A stretch of DNA of 64,000 nt from Cryptomeria japonica. Taxonomy: Eukaryota; Streptophyta; Pinopsida; Cupressales; Cupressaceae. The first letter of the stretch is position 1; every line of letters begins with the position of its first letter. Location of the stretch: positions 438,863,230 through 438,927,229 of the forward strand of contig NC_081407.1 of assembly GCF_030272615.1 (NCBI RefSeq). Reading direction: 5' to 3'. Both the position numbers and the translations under genes were made by a program. This document shows positions 1 through 12,022 of this stretch, one piece after another. The notes below the pieces were generated by a model. That model searched no databases. It was not told where the DNA came from and worked only from the letters and a program-made list of their open reading frames with translations.

Positions 1-1826
1 GAGTACTGGGTGAATTGACAATAGTTAGGGTGCTCATTGGATTTAGTTCACCCTCTGGTTGTTTACCTGTGTCCATATCTTGTGTCGGGGGTTCATTTAA
101 TTCATATTGCTCCATTATTATTTCAACTTCCTCACTTGGATCCAGTTCTATGATGATTTGGCTCAGTGCTGGCTCTTTACTCTTCTTCTTGCTTCTTGCC
201 TGAGTCACTTGGATTGGTGAGGAACTCAGCAGGGACCTTTTGATCTTTTGGGTTGAATTTCTTCAACAACTGGCTTTGTATCACCTGCAATGTCAACAAT
301 CTTGTTAGCAATTGAAATAGGAAGTTGATTTGCTACATGCTAACCAACTCTTAGTTCATGGGAAGACATTAGTGATCCCTTTCTAAATTTATGATCTCTT
401 AACCATTTCTCAGTTCTCCTTATAACATTGAAAGTCCTGGCCTGAATGTTTTCATCTTCCTTTTTATCCTATTCAATCTTAGGTCCTGTACTCCAGACAC
501 ATTGATGGGAAGTCTAATGGTTATTACTTACTATAGAGTAAATCTTGACCATAGTCTCTTCCTTAGTTCGTACTCATCACTACAATTTTCCCAGTAATCT
601 TCCAAGTAGGGTTCATGACAAAAGTGTTCATCTACATTTAGGTTTTCCACAGCATAGCCCCTGCTATCAAACTTTTGTCTAGCAACATAGGACTGCAAAT
701 TCATCTTCTTAAATTCCAACTCCAAATTCAAAGCTTCTGACATGGACTTACAATTGTAGTATCCAACTTTAATGGGAAAGGCAACTCCAGACTCACCTTT
801 TTTTCCTAACCTTTTATCAATATGAGCTAGTTGTCTACTCACTTCAATGAGTACATAGCTATCAAAGGTGTACCTAGGTAGCTTGAATGGTTCACCCTCA
901 AAACCGACTACCCAAAGATAGGTAAACCTAGGAAACTAAATGAAGAAGTTTCCATATATACTTATCAATTCCATATCTTCAACTGACATCCTTTTATTTA
1001 CATCACCCTGTAATTAAAAATCAAGTCTTCCTGCAAAGACACCATTCCATCTGACATTATGTTCCACATATTTATGTTGCTATAATAAGGGATATCAATC
1101 ATAGACTTTCATACCATCCACCCATGGTTCATTGAGCAAGCCATGACAATCTCTGGTACAAGCTAATATGTAAAATAGATAAGAAGACATATTAAAGCTA
1201 GACATGTCAACTAAATTACTTAAATCCTCATGGAGTCTCTCTGCAATTACCTGCGCCCAGTCAAGATATCTATCACTTGATAGAAGCACTTGAATATAAA
1301 AATACATCCAATCCTCCCAATAAAAGGAGTGTGAATTCCCTTTTAATCTATTCAACAATATAACAATGTCACACACTTTTGTGATGAAGTTTTCCTTGGT
1401 AAGGGGTTTTAGCAGCCGCGACCCATCCTTTTGAACTTTGAGGAGCCAATTTCTTGCAATTACGCTTCTATATTTACTTTTCTTCTTAGAAAATAAAGCG
1501 TATGAGGTCCCAATTGACCAATCCTCATATGACTCCTTATGTGGGATTCCCATCACCGCCATTACTATTTCCCTATTAATATCAACTAACAACTCGCCAC
1601 TACTAGTTCTTATACATCTATTTGTAGCATCATAACTATTCATACAGGCTATTACCAAATCTGGGCATGGGGAAGCAAGTGGAAATGCGATGGCTTCAAC
1701 GAGACTGCTTCTTACAATTTTCTCCATCATTGAACCAACTTCAGGGTTTTTGGCTCTTTCTAAGAAATCCCCTAGGTTAGTGTGAGCTAAGGAAGTATCA
1801 TCTAATTCTGGCAGTATGCTCACCAA
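1..1826 (-). pseudogene. Degenerate unknown gene of a probable repetitive plant family
   Basis: Reading leftward from a Met at 1826, a 243-codon frame runs to 1095. It includes the stretches SGELLVDINREIVMAVMGIP and GNSHSFYWEDWMYFYIQ. After a broken stretch (843-1094), coding resumes at about 930 with GFEGEPFKLPRYTFDSYVLI and continues past the Met at 842 to a stop near 531 (AFPIKVGYYNCKS, LEDYWENCSDEYELRKR). A third segment follows at about 480-230 (ENIQARTFNVIRRTEKWLRD), with stops near 325 and 230. The order suggests one protein of 500 or more residues that has lost its frame, and it may continue past the left edge. I do not recognise the family. It could be an extra ORF of a retroelement or a transposon-borne gene; no catalytic motif was seen. 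Confidence 0.5.
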
Positions 1827-3959
1827 ATATGATTTTCAACCAGGTTTTGGTAGTATTGGCCTCATAATGCCTACTTATACTCTTATCAAGCAATTCTAAA
1901 GCAGGATGGAATTCTACTCCAACAAACCAAATATTTTCTTCTTACACTAACAAATCTTCTGAACTAAAGAAATATAGTATAGGGAAATTGTTTGAACTCA
2001 CCTGTTACCACCATGAATCCATGAAACCTTCTCAGGAAAGTAGAGCTGAATTTACCTTCGTCGTTTCTAGTTCGTTCAATTATAATAGCTACAACCTTTA
2101 CAAGTTTGCTTATGAATTTACATGTATTTTAAAGAAAATGGAAAGAAAAATCGATAAAAATCTACACACGCTTCATAATGATTCATTCAAACATGTGAAG
2201 TAACATTGATATGACTAAAAACCTTTGACATTTTCTTAATTTCCCATCACCTCTGCACAATTAGTTAATGTCCTCATGATTACTTTCTAAATTTAGAATT
2301 TTAAATTGTTAGATGCTGAGAATATTCCTTCTTACCACGTTGCCTCCAGTATTATCAAAATCCTTAGAATCAACTTAGAGTAAAATTTTTGAGCCTTGAA
2401 CCATCTCACAAAGAGTTCAATGGTTCAAGTTCATTCAATGAGAACAACAGTGAACTAGCAACTCAAAACAATACCAGGAATGAGCAATAACCATAACTAA
2501 CAAGTGAAAGGACTTCAAACTTTGAACCATTGAACTGAGAATACAAATGGTTCAAGGTTCAAGTTCAATACCAACTTAAACACAATTACACTTGCTCATT
2601 AAATAACATTACATAGCCGTGACCTACGCAAAAGGACCTTCTAAACCTTGAACCAAAAAGGTTCATGGGTTCAAAGTTCAAAATGCATAACAACAATGCG
2701 CTTGCTTTAGTTAAGACAAAAGCCACTAGAGACATTACCTAAAACACGCTTTGAACCTTGAACATTTTGAACTTTTTAAAGGTTCAATGACATAGGTTCA
2801 AAGAGAAGAAATACAAAGACCGAATAGAAAAGAGACACCATAAGGCAACCTGTGAGCTTGAAATTTTAATAAAAAATTGAGGGGATGCTAACAAATTTAA
2901 TGAAATGTGTAGAAATCAAAAGAATGTAATTATAGATTACTATTTAGTGGTTCAATGTTGGTATCAGCCACCCTTATGTGATGGAATGTATCATTATTTC
3001 TTATGTAAAGGTTATCATAGGAACACTTAGATTGGTGTTTAAAATGAATCTTGTGATAATTATCTAGGCATGGGGGATTCACTTAGTGAACTTGGGTTAT
3101 ATCACATGCCTTCATGGCATACTAAAGAATCCTCCTATTCTCAAAAAATATTGCCCTAAAATCCTTTTTTGTCACCCCATCCCAATACACAACCTAAGTT
3201 TAAAACCTCCCTATTTTTACTAGATGTTTCAATTTTTTTATAGCCCAGATTTAAAACCCCCCTATTTCATGAGATAAGAAATATATTGAGATCATTTTTT
3301 GGGATATTAAACCCCCCAATATGAATGCACATGATATAATATTGCCTAGCCAGTGAAGCCCTTATGTATCTAGGTTCATGCATTTTATAATTGTGTGATA
3401 TTTAATTATGGTTCTAGATGCTTAGATGTTGTTTAAAGAGTTGCTTGGGTAGCGATGTTAGGGAACTTGCAAGAGGACTTAGTTACCAGAATTATTATCT
3501 TCTACATGTGCAAATGTTACATTTTATTTCATGATGAGTTAGTAACATTAGGTGACTTGTTTAAAAAAATATTGCTATGTTTAATTGATTATCTAGTTGT
3601 TGTCCTTCGGGGCTCCTTAGCGGGGAATTACAATTTAATAGTGCCTGGCTTGGAAATATTTGAGCTAGGGGAAGCTAGATTGGGAATATAGGGTTGTCTA
3701 ATACCCCAAGTGATGCTTAGGAAGGATTTTACATAAAGATATGTACATTGTGTTCCTAATGCTATAGTTGAGGCTTAGCTACTTTAGTTGGTTCTTCCTA
3801 GTCATTATAAAACTTTTCTAATGTTCCTTACTACATCAAACCTAGATGGTGTTGGTTTAATAATGAAGGATAAAAAGCCTATGGTGCAAGAGCTTCAAGG
3901 TCAAAGGTGCAAATTATTCAAATGTCATACTATGAAATGTAGGTGTTAAGGACATATAA
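1827..3959. other. Non-coding stretch; nothing recognised except a GGTTCAA-rich segment
   Basis: No convincing coding sequence on either strand. Short ORFs at 1988-2203 and 3455-3691 have no family character. The interval holds a cluster of GGTTCAA/TTGAACC words (2396-2810). Around 3011-3049 a ~40-bp segment recurs imperfectly at 7614-7652. The left end of the old copia element, including its 3' LTR if it survives, should lie here, but I could not place its edge. Confidence 0.4.
2396..2810. repeat. Cluster of GGTTCAA/TTGAACC words in both orientations
   Basis: About ten copies of the heptamer GGTTCAA or its complement TTGAACC occur in roughly 400 bp, for example at 2396, 2422, 2522, 2550, 2557, 2674, 2789 and 2803. 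Some sit head to head and could pair locally. The spacing is irregular, so this is not a simple tandem array. No function is assigned. Confidence 0.5.
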
Positions 3960-4540
3960 GCACACTACCTTCTATAAGCATGTGTCCTAGTTATAAAAAT
4001 ATACTTCTATAGTGGAAAACATGGTTGTAGGTTGTCACTTGCTCACCCCAGTAACTAGGCCTCCAAAATAAGCAAGGACATAGCCACTTGTAGACCTCCT
4101 ACAATCTAGATCTCTAGCATTAGAATTAGCAAAGCCTTAGAAATAAACTATATCATCCATATCATAAATCTCATGATAAACAAATGCAATGGTTAGAAGT
4201 TCCATATGATTATATAAATACCTATTTAAGTCTAATGTTCCTTAATAGGGTTTGCCATAAACCTACTAAAAAATATTACTTATTAGGTAATATTAAGTCT
4301 TGTACAAATCATGGCATACACGAGGCTTCCCAAAACACTAACATACAAAATTTTATGTATATCATCATCAATTTTAAGATATTTTTGTAGAGATACCATA
4401 GTTAATCAGAAACTATATGCTAAATGGTTTGCAACCTTGGATGCAAAACACTACAAAATAGTGTTAACATTCGTATTATGATCTAACCATAATTTTGTGT
4501 TAAATTGATCCATACAATAATGCCCCTCTAGTTGCTCTTC
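3960..4540 (-). pseudogene. Old Ty1/copia element 3: RT C-terminal end and RNase H remnant
   Basis: Reading leftward, the translation shows copia landmarks in order: VLGSLVYAMICTR (the V-G-S-L-x-Y-A motif after the RT palm), RFMANPIKEH, NHCICL, then DLDCRRSTSGYVLAYFGG, equivalent to the RNase H signature DWAGDLDTRRSTTGYVF. The catalytic Asp position reads as part of SNARDLD. Several stops and at least two frame changes make it non-functional. It shares orientation and domain order with the fragments at 8806-9056, 12849-13458, 25238-25582 and 33698-34930, so I take it as the 3' part of one old element. Confidence 0.72.
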
Positions 4541-7500
4541 TGTATTTCTTCTTCTTGATGTGGATTTGGCTATGAGACACTGATTGTGCCATGTGCTTAT
4601 CAAAGTTAACCTTTTCTAAGGTGATATGATATTAGTCTAGATGTTTCATTTGATTCAGTGTAAGGCCTTGAGTGCCTAGCTTATGCCTCCATTGGATATA
4701 TGTTATGTGTTTGTGTTGTACCAGTGATGTTCTAGATTGCTTCATCGTGAACATGATTATGCTTCTTCTTTGGTATGCATGCCTATTTCTATGTCTGGTT
4801 GTGAGGATCATTGTGCTATTGCTTACTGCATATCTATTTAGATATTAGATTCGTTGGAAGTTGTTATCATATTTATGATGTTTTAATATTAATGTTGATT
4901 CGATTAATAACTAGAATGTGACAAGTGATGTTAATCTAGCTAGTTGATTTGAAATTAATAAATCACATTTTAAGTAATTATATTTCTTTTAAGAGATTAA
5001 ATGCTTAGCAATGTATTGATTTGATGAGATATCATGTTACTAACAATGTTTTAATGTGACCTCGATGAGGGAATGTTAATGATGCTTTCAGTTATATTAT
5101 GTTATAAGTATATGTATGGACAAGAATTTGTATTTTTTGGTTGGTGCAGGTATAAAGCATAGACTCCACCTAGCTCCATAGGTCTGAGCATACTCATATC
5201 CTTGGCAGTGGTTATAGGAGATAACACATTGGCCATTAATGTTACCCGACCATAGCCATTGTTCCTAATTTAGACGATATTCCTTTATTTTATTTATTTA
5301 TACCTCTGGTTACCAATTTGGTGATGTCCAGTTACCCCAATGCATATTTGTTAATGACCATTGAAGATTGTTTGTGCATAGTCGGTCATTTGTGAATTGT
5401 CGTCAATTATAGTGCATATATTAGTGGTATTTTAATATTGTGATATATGCCTGCGACTATTTTTTTTTAATTGGCATTTGCCCAATTGGGCATATGGGTG
5501 ATTGTTGGGGTCAAATTTGGACTTCTTGAGGATTCAAATTTAATTTCTAGATTATTTAATGTTGATTTGGCTTTTAATCATTTTATGGTTATTTAATATT
5601 TTTGAAACATTTTTATGGGGCTTAATTATATCTATTTTATTATGTTTTTCATTGGGACGATTTTTTGAATATGGAGATTAAATTTTTATTTAATCTTTTA
5701 TCCAATTTGTCCTTTTTAATTTTTAAAAGTCAATTGGGTTTTTATATGGGAAAAATGCTGATTTTTTACACTTAGTCTTATTTTATGCTTTTTACTCTCA
5801 AATCCTGCAATGGGGATTTTGATTTGTTGATTGGGGGAAGAATTCTTGGAGGAATTTTGTGGTAGGAGCTCATTAGATTCATGTGGATGAACTCTTTATG
5901 CTACCTGATTTTTGTGAGCTCTCTTGGTGAATTTAGTTTTCTTTTCAATTTCAAAGTTTTATCAAACTTGAAGGTATGTTTCTTGAATTTCTCTTTCGAT
6001 TCTCACTGAAATTGTGTGATTCTTGTTTCTGTTTGTTAGAAATTGGATTTAGAAGCTTTCTCCAATTTAAATTTGAAATTTTGGTTAAGAAATGAATTTG
6101 TTGTGTTTTGAAAATTGAAAACATAGTTTTACAAAAGGAAATGTTGCCCAATTTTTATTGGATGCCCATGTTTTAGATTTATTGCGTAATTGAGTTGTTG
6201 TTCACCTATGATCCAGTGAATTTTCCTAAATTTTTAATTGGGAAATGTTTGAAAAATTAAGATTTTTGGAGATCCATCAATGGTGGATGGCCTCCATGAT
6301 TGGTTTTTGGTCAATTTGGTTTTTTATATAAAAATGTGAATTTGGTGTTTATAATGTGAAATTATTATGTGGAATAATAGTATTATATATGCAAATTTGA
6401 TTGTTAGATCGAATTAGATTTTTTCTCTTGGCATTAGGGCGAATTGAGTATGTTTTGGATGCATATTTATATGTCAATGCATATAATGTTTATTTGATGA
6501 ATTTTGGAAATGTTGGGCTCAACTATTGTTGCATTTGGATTTCCATGTTGGTATCTTTCCATGAGTTTCATGTTTTGATTTATTTGAGCCTATGGTAGGT
6601 AATAGGACCAATGATGGGAGTGGTGTCCAATGGGGGCTAGGGTACAAAGGAACTGGCAGGGTAACTCATTAGACATTTTGGTAATCAAGTGAAAACTAAT
6701 GACACATTAATAAAATTATCTAAGATAAAGTGGATGCCCCTCTCATGGCCTTGAGTGCTCATTTAGACTAAGGATGAGCTGGGAAGGCTTGGCCATCCGT
6801 GGGGCGTTGATCTAGCAAGATTGAGTCTCCTCCTCCATATGAGAGGAGGACTACTCGATTCCATGTGAGCCATCTCTTTGAGCTATGTGATGAAACTCAC
6901 CGCTCTTGTTTCTTATGTACCTACCCCTATAGTTATGAGTGGCACTTGGAAGAGGATTTTCCTTGGATTCTAGAGGTATCCATATTTGATGGCCTACTGG
7001 CCTTGTGATATCTTTGGTGATTATTTTTTGAGATTGGATTATTCTTGATGGTTTTGGTGTTGATACTCCTTGTTGAGCACTTTCATGCTTATGTTGCATA
7101 TGGTTTGCATTGAGGTTATGCCTCTCTTTCTATTTATATACTAATGTGGCTTTATGCCCTTGGTTGATTGTATGTTCATGTTGAGTATTACTCCATGTTT
7201 GCTCTTGTGTGAGCCTCTTTGTCTCCCTTGCTTAAGTGTGTGATTGTTTTGGCCTGGGCCATGTGACTATCTCCATGAGCATGATGTGGTTAGAACCTAC
7301 AAGTTCCACATGGTCAGGTGGGGTTGCCAACCATCATTGGGTATTGGGAGACTTGGATCGTGTGCGGTTGAAGAGTTCTTTATCCTTCCTCAACACTTGT
7401 TCTTCTCTTTCTCTCATTTATTGCAAATTGTGAGCTATTTATTTGGATGTAAGAATTGTCTTCATTGATGATTTATATATGGAACACTCCAAGAGGAGAT

Positions 7501-8805
7501 GTATTTAATTGTAATATATTGTAAGTATGGATGTATCTTTATGTGGTCTGGTGTTGAAACTGAGCACTAAGCACATGATCTTGTATGATTTTCATTTGAT
7601 GAAATAATATGATGTTATCACAGGAATACTTGGTTTGGTGTTTAAAATGAATGTAGATTTGATTATTATAGTATCAAAGATTGAATTAGCCATCTCCTAT
7701 TTAGTCATGTGATTCTAACTAAGCCCTTATTGGATTGTGCTCTCGGGAGTCGATTCAAACTTAATCGGAACCACCTGATGTATGTGTTCATGAAGTCCAA
7801 ATGTGGATTTTAGTTGTGTTGGAATTTTGAGAGTCCAATTGTGCTAGTTGTGGGTGAATTGGGTTGATTGGAGGTGAAGTGAGTCCTCCTAGACTCTTTC
7901 TTGTCTTGTAGGAGTCATCCAATGACCCTGTGTCTCGAGATGATCCATTTTCCCACCTTTTCCCCAATTCTCTTAGCTTAGGGATTTAACGCTCATTCTA
8001 ACTTCACCAAAGGATTTAGTGTGTTCAAGGCTTTGAACTATCCACCCTCACTAGTTTTGGAAAAACATGTGTCTTAAGGATGCTAGCACGGGCTCACAAT
8101 CTGGATGACACCAACGTGAGTTTGGGACTCCAACAGAACCCTTAGACAATTGCACATGAACAAGACATCAATGTGCCATGATAGTAACCTTATAGTGTGC
8201 TAATTTGTAGTGGGACACTTAGTTGTTGTCTAGGAGCCCATACTTTCTCTTTCAATATGAAGATGATTTTTTTGAGGGCTAGAGAGGTCAATTTGTTGTG
8301 GTGTTGCTTATATCTTACATGAGATGCTTACTTTAAAATTTGACCATATGGATACTCGTGAAAAAAAAGGCATTGCAAAGGTAGAGACATGAGGGAACTC
8401 TTTGAGGGGTATTTACTAGGTTTTGAGTGAGTCTAGATAATGTTTGGTGCATCCGTTTGGATTTAGGGTTTCACCGGAGCCCATTCATGACACCTAGGAC
8501 CTAGAGGCTTGTTTTATTTGATGAACCAATCTTGGGAAATTTGGGGATTGTCTTGTGTGATATTAAAATCCTCTTATACCTTGTCCTAATATTTGGGAGA
8601 ACTTTCCCCTTGTTCATTTAGAGTTTTGAGTGTTTATTCTTTTGCTTGTGCATTGTCAGTTATTAGAAAGATAAATGATACCTCGAGGTGAGCATTACAC
8701 TTGTATTATTATGCATGATGACACTTTACTACTTCAAAAAATAATATTTCCATGCATTTATTGTGTAGTTTTCTCTTATCATATAGGGTTCCTTGGTGAG
8801 GCATT
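4541..8805. other. Unassigned ~4.3 kb block splitting copia element 3
   Basis: The copia RT breaks off near 8810 and resumes near 4540, so this block is probably an insertion. No transposase, RT, gag or LTR boundary was recognised on either strand. The sequence is AT-rich with many T-runs, and its ORFs (e.g. 6401-6598, 6851-7099 minus, 7236-7468) look like chance. A ~40-bp segment at 7614-7652 recurs at 3011-3049. A non-autonomous LTR element or several stacked insertions would both fit. Confidence 0.35.
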
Positions 8806-9056
8806 ACATATATAAAATATATTTTGTAATCCCTAGATCTTACATATCAACTATACCAAATAACTATCCCTCAAGTTCCCTAATCATTCCCCTAGCATTT
8901 CTAATAAATAGCATATATTAGTGGACAACCATCAATTAAATAAAATAGACACAATGATCAACTTCACTTTTAATAAAGTCATAATCCAATGTGAAAGCAT
9001 CAAATTTGGATACCATATTCATGGTAACTATTTCAAACTATACAAAGAGAATTTTT
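8806..9056 (-). pseudogene. Old Ty1/copia element 3: middle of reverse transcriptase
   Basis: Minus-strand translation begins NSLYSLK and a broken IWY, equivalent to the copia motif [14 protein letters not shown]. It continues with FDAFTLDYDFIKSEVDHCVY, equivalent to the region just before the catalytic YVDD, and ends with DLGITKYI, equivalent to the conserved DLGxAKxILG. Frame changes and stops are present. The segment abuts the taaca target duplication at 9057, where the Ty3 derivative is inserted. Reading on past that insertion leads into the N-terminal RT segment at 12849-13458. Confidence 0.72.
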
Positions 9057-9057
9057 T

Positions 9058-9165
9058 AACACACAAACTGATGCAGCCATAACCGATAAAACCCTCAAAA
9101 GAGATTTTTTTAACACACAAACTAATGCAGCCATAACTGATAAAACCGTCAAAAGAGAATTGGTT
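9058..9165. repeat. 54-bp tandem duplication at the LTR end
   Basis: Two adjacent copies start aacacacaaact and run through the gcagccataac block to the tcaaaagaga block, with a few mismatches. The duplicated unit spans the junction between host DNA and LTR, so it arose after insertion. Confidence 0.75.
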
Positions 9166-9939
9166 GGCTTATGCAGCAAGAGTAACACAACGAAAGAAAT
9201 AAGAAAACATAGAAATATCATATAAAAAAATCATTTTATTGTCTTAGAACTTTTGGTAACCAACTGGTTATCAACATACAATCATCGTAGAACATCCGGT
9301 AGTTAATCAGTTACATGCAGGCTACAAGCTAGATACAATCCAACAAATTCTCTTAGAGTCAACTGGATCACTAAACATGAATCTAAATCATTATTCTGAT
9401 TTCTACTTCCTCTGCCCTCAAATGACTACATAATACCCTACATGTACCCTTTGGAACATATATGGGCCACAAAAGATTACATTTACCAGTACAAGAAAAT
9501 GAAACGTATAACTAGGCCGACCCCAAGAATGAAAGAAATATTTCCAAAAAATAACAACCAAGAAGTGCAGATCATAAGGAAGCTTGGCCACACACCAAAG
9601 AGCATCAGACAAGATCCCAAATAGATCCACATGCCAAGAACTGATCCAGTAATGAAGGAAGACTAACCGGTAAGCACAAGAATTTTCCCGGAACCCAAAA
9701 ACAGTTAAACCAAGAGCTATAACTAATTGGAGAAAAATCCAAATGGATTGAAAATCTAGAATTAAGTACATGAACCAACCTGAAAATTGAAAATAGGATC
9801 TGAAATGAAAAGAAAGCAACTACTGACACTTACTAGTAGGAACACAGAAAAATGCACATTGAACTAAACAATAACTTAAACTGAAGGGAAATATTTTTGG
9901 TTGATGCAAGATTGTTCAAAGAGTGGGGATGCTCCTACA
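9123..9939 (-). repeat. 3' LTR of the gag-protease Ty3 derivative
   Basis: It parallels 12023-12843 from the outer TGTAGGAGC (9939) to the terminal gcagccataac block. Its outer tail is duplicated: about 54 bp at 9058-9111 recurs at 9112-9165. The element therefore extends to about 9062, with 7 extra bases before the target duplication. Confidence 0.78.
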
Positions 9940-9981
9940 TTAGACACCCTAGATAGAAACAGATGTTCCATGAGAGGTAAC

Positions 9982-10197
9982 TCATGAACATCTAAAAGGA
10001 TTTGAGATAAAGACCCCATGCTCATTTATGATCCAAACATATTCCTTATGTACAAACCTCTTCTTTAGCTCCTCTAGGGCCTCAACCAGATTCTCTAACC
10101 CCTTACGCCCTTTGTTTCTCCTCCTTTGCTTCAGATCTACACATTGTCTCTGCTTACTACTCTGCAACTCTGATTTGTTTCTGCCACAAGACTTCAT
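9982..10197 (-). pseudogene. Tail ORF after the protease
   Basis: A 71-codon stretch continues in the same frame as gag and protease. It is basic and helical-looking (KQRRRNKGRKGLENLVEALEELKKRFV). It may be a piece of the protease-RT linker fused to sequence near the 3' LTR by the internal deletion. No domain is recognised. Confidence 0.4.
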
Positions 10198-10866
10198 CTA
10201 GTTTGTCACCATAAGCTTTCTATCATCCGGTTCTATCAATCCATCAGGCTTATCTATCAGATCCTTCTGCAAAATCATGCCATCTTTCAGTATAACCTTT
10301 GCAATAGGTTTCTCAGTACTGCAACTTTTCTCAAGACTCAGATTATCCACCTCCTTCTCTTTCTCCTTCAAATAAGTCAATGTGAACTTCTTCCCATCTT
10401 TCAAAATAGTGATTAGGTTTCTTCTATAGTCATAAAAAGCTCCTCTATCAAATTGCCAAGGTCTTCCCAATAAGACATGACAAGCACTCATAGATACAAC
10501 ATCACACAAACATTCATCCCTAAAAGGCCCAACATTAAAATTTACCAAACACTGTTACTTTACTTTGATCTTTTGATCATCTTGTAACCAACTTACCTTG
10601 TAAGGATAAGGATGCTCAAGCCTCTTGAACCCAAGCTTCACTACCATCTCCTCAGATACCAAATTATTAGTACTTCCACTATCCACAATAACCTTGCAAC
10701 ACTTACCACTTGATTTGCACATAGTTAGGAAAATACCCTTTCTCTCAATAGATCCAGTATCCTCACTACTCTGCTCCATCATGACTCTTGTGAACATAAG
10801 GGATTCTCGTTGATTTGCTATACAATCAGTTCCAGTAACTTCATCTTCTAGTTCCTCATTTGCCAT
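10198..10866 (-). pseudogene. Retropepsin-like protease of the Ty3 derivative
   Basis: An aspartic protease that would process Gag. The active-site motif is VDSGSTNNLVSEEMV near 10690-10650, with the catalytic Asp kept. The flap and C-terminal part follow: DECLCDVVSMSACHVLLGRP at about 10525-10460, matching the Ty3 pattern ending in ILGRPW. A TAA at 10555-10557 splits the domain where Q is plausible (VKxQCLVNF). It is in frame with gag upstream. No RT follows, so the pol end was lost by deletion. Confidence 0.75.
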
Positions 10867-11832
10867 ACAACTTCTTTCTGTTCCCTACTTACATTCATAA
10901 AATCTATGTTGGGTTTCTCCACACTTGAAACATTTCCTGGGAAATTCTCTGTCGGTACTACCACTGCCTTTCCTCTCTGTTTTCTATTTCAGTTCTTTAA
11001 TCCACTTAGGTTTTGATTCTTCTTCAACTTTTTGCTTCTCTGTACTCATTTTCCCCTTGAATCTCTCCTTCCCTCTAGGGTTATTCGGTTGTCTTCTTCT
11101 CACCTTCTCCTCAGCCTTCAAAGCATACTAGTAAGCTTCTTCAACTGTGGAAACCCTCAACATACTCATCTCATCTTGAATGTTAAATGTAAGTCCATTT
11201 ATGTACCTCACCACCACCTTTTCTCTATCCATCTCTCTATATCTAGATCTAATCATCACCTTATAGAATTCCTCAGTGTACTCTTTCATAGTCATGTTTC
11301 TCTATTTCAAGTTTTGCAACTTCTTGAACAATTCCAACTCACAGTCTCCTGGTATGAACTTGGCCTTCAATATTACAACCATCTATCTCCACCAAGTGAT
11401 CTTCATTTCACCATTCTCTGCTTTGTCTTTCTGTAATTCTTTCCACCACAAGTCAGCATGCCCTTTGAACTTAGTCTATTCCAACCAGACTCTCTGTAGG
11501 TCCTTGACATCCTCAAACTAGAAGTAATCCTCCAATTCTCAAATCTAATCAATCAGATCCTTCGGGTTCAGCATTTCAGAAAAGTTTGAAACTTCTACTT
11601 TATGAACTTTAATCACTTGTGCCACTTCTCTCAGAAATATTTCCTCTCTTCCATCTTTCGGTCCTTCAGCCTCTTCTACTTCAAGCTCTTCACCAGCTTC
11701 TTCATACTCATCCTCAGATTCAGGGCTTCTCCGCAAACCAACCAATGCATTTTGGATTTTGTTCATTGCCTCATTATTAAAGTCCTTCATCATCTTCTCT
11801 ACCCTTTGGGGGTGTGTCCTTCTAGGTGGCAT
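10867..11832 (-). pseudogene. gag: Gag of the Ty3 derivative
   Basis: The structural capsid/nucleocapsid protein. The likely start is MPPRRTHPQRVEK at 11832, downstream of the primer site. An acidic linker (SPESEDEYEEAGEELEVEEA) is followed by capsid-like sequence (FKGHADLWWKELQKDK, MKEYTEEFYKVMIRSRYREM) and a CCHC zinc knuckle, CFKCGETQHRFYEC, near 10920-10880. The frame is the same throughout and runs on into the protease. Stops seen are near 11546, 11540, 11519, 11475, 11385, 11302, 11128, 10987 and 10890. They are TAG or TGA, mostly at positions where Q or R is expected, which fits C-to-T change. Confidence 0.75.
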
Positions 11833-12022
11833 CTCCTCCTCCACTTCAGTGAACTGCCTCAACTCAGTGATCTCACTACCAGTTTCAATTTCCTCTCCTC
11901 GATGATCTATTGAACACACGTGCAACTTGCCTCCAATCAACGATCTTCCCACCCAAAGGAATGCCTCAAGGTTCACAAAAAACTCTTCCACCAACTGGTT
12001 CATAACCAACTCTGATACTAAT

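Noticed and set aside
2957-2967. TGGTATCAG resembling a primer binding site
   Set aside because: No LTR end (CA) precedes it and no element follows; probably chance or a remnant too decayed to use.
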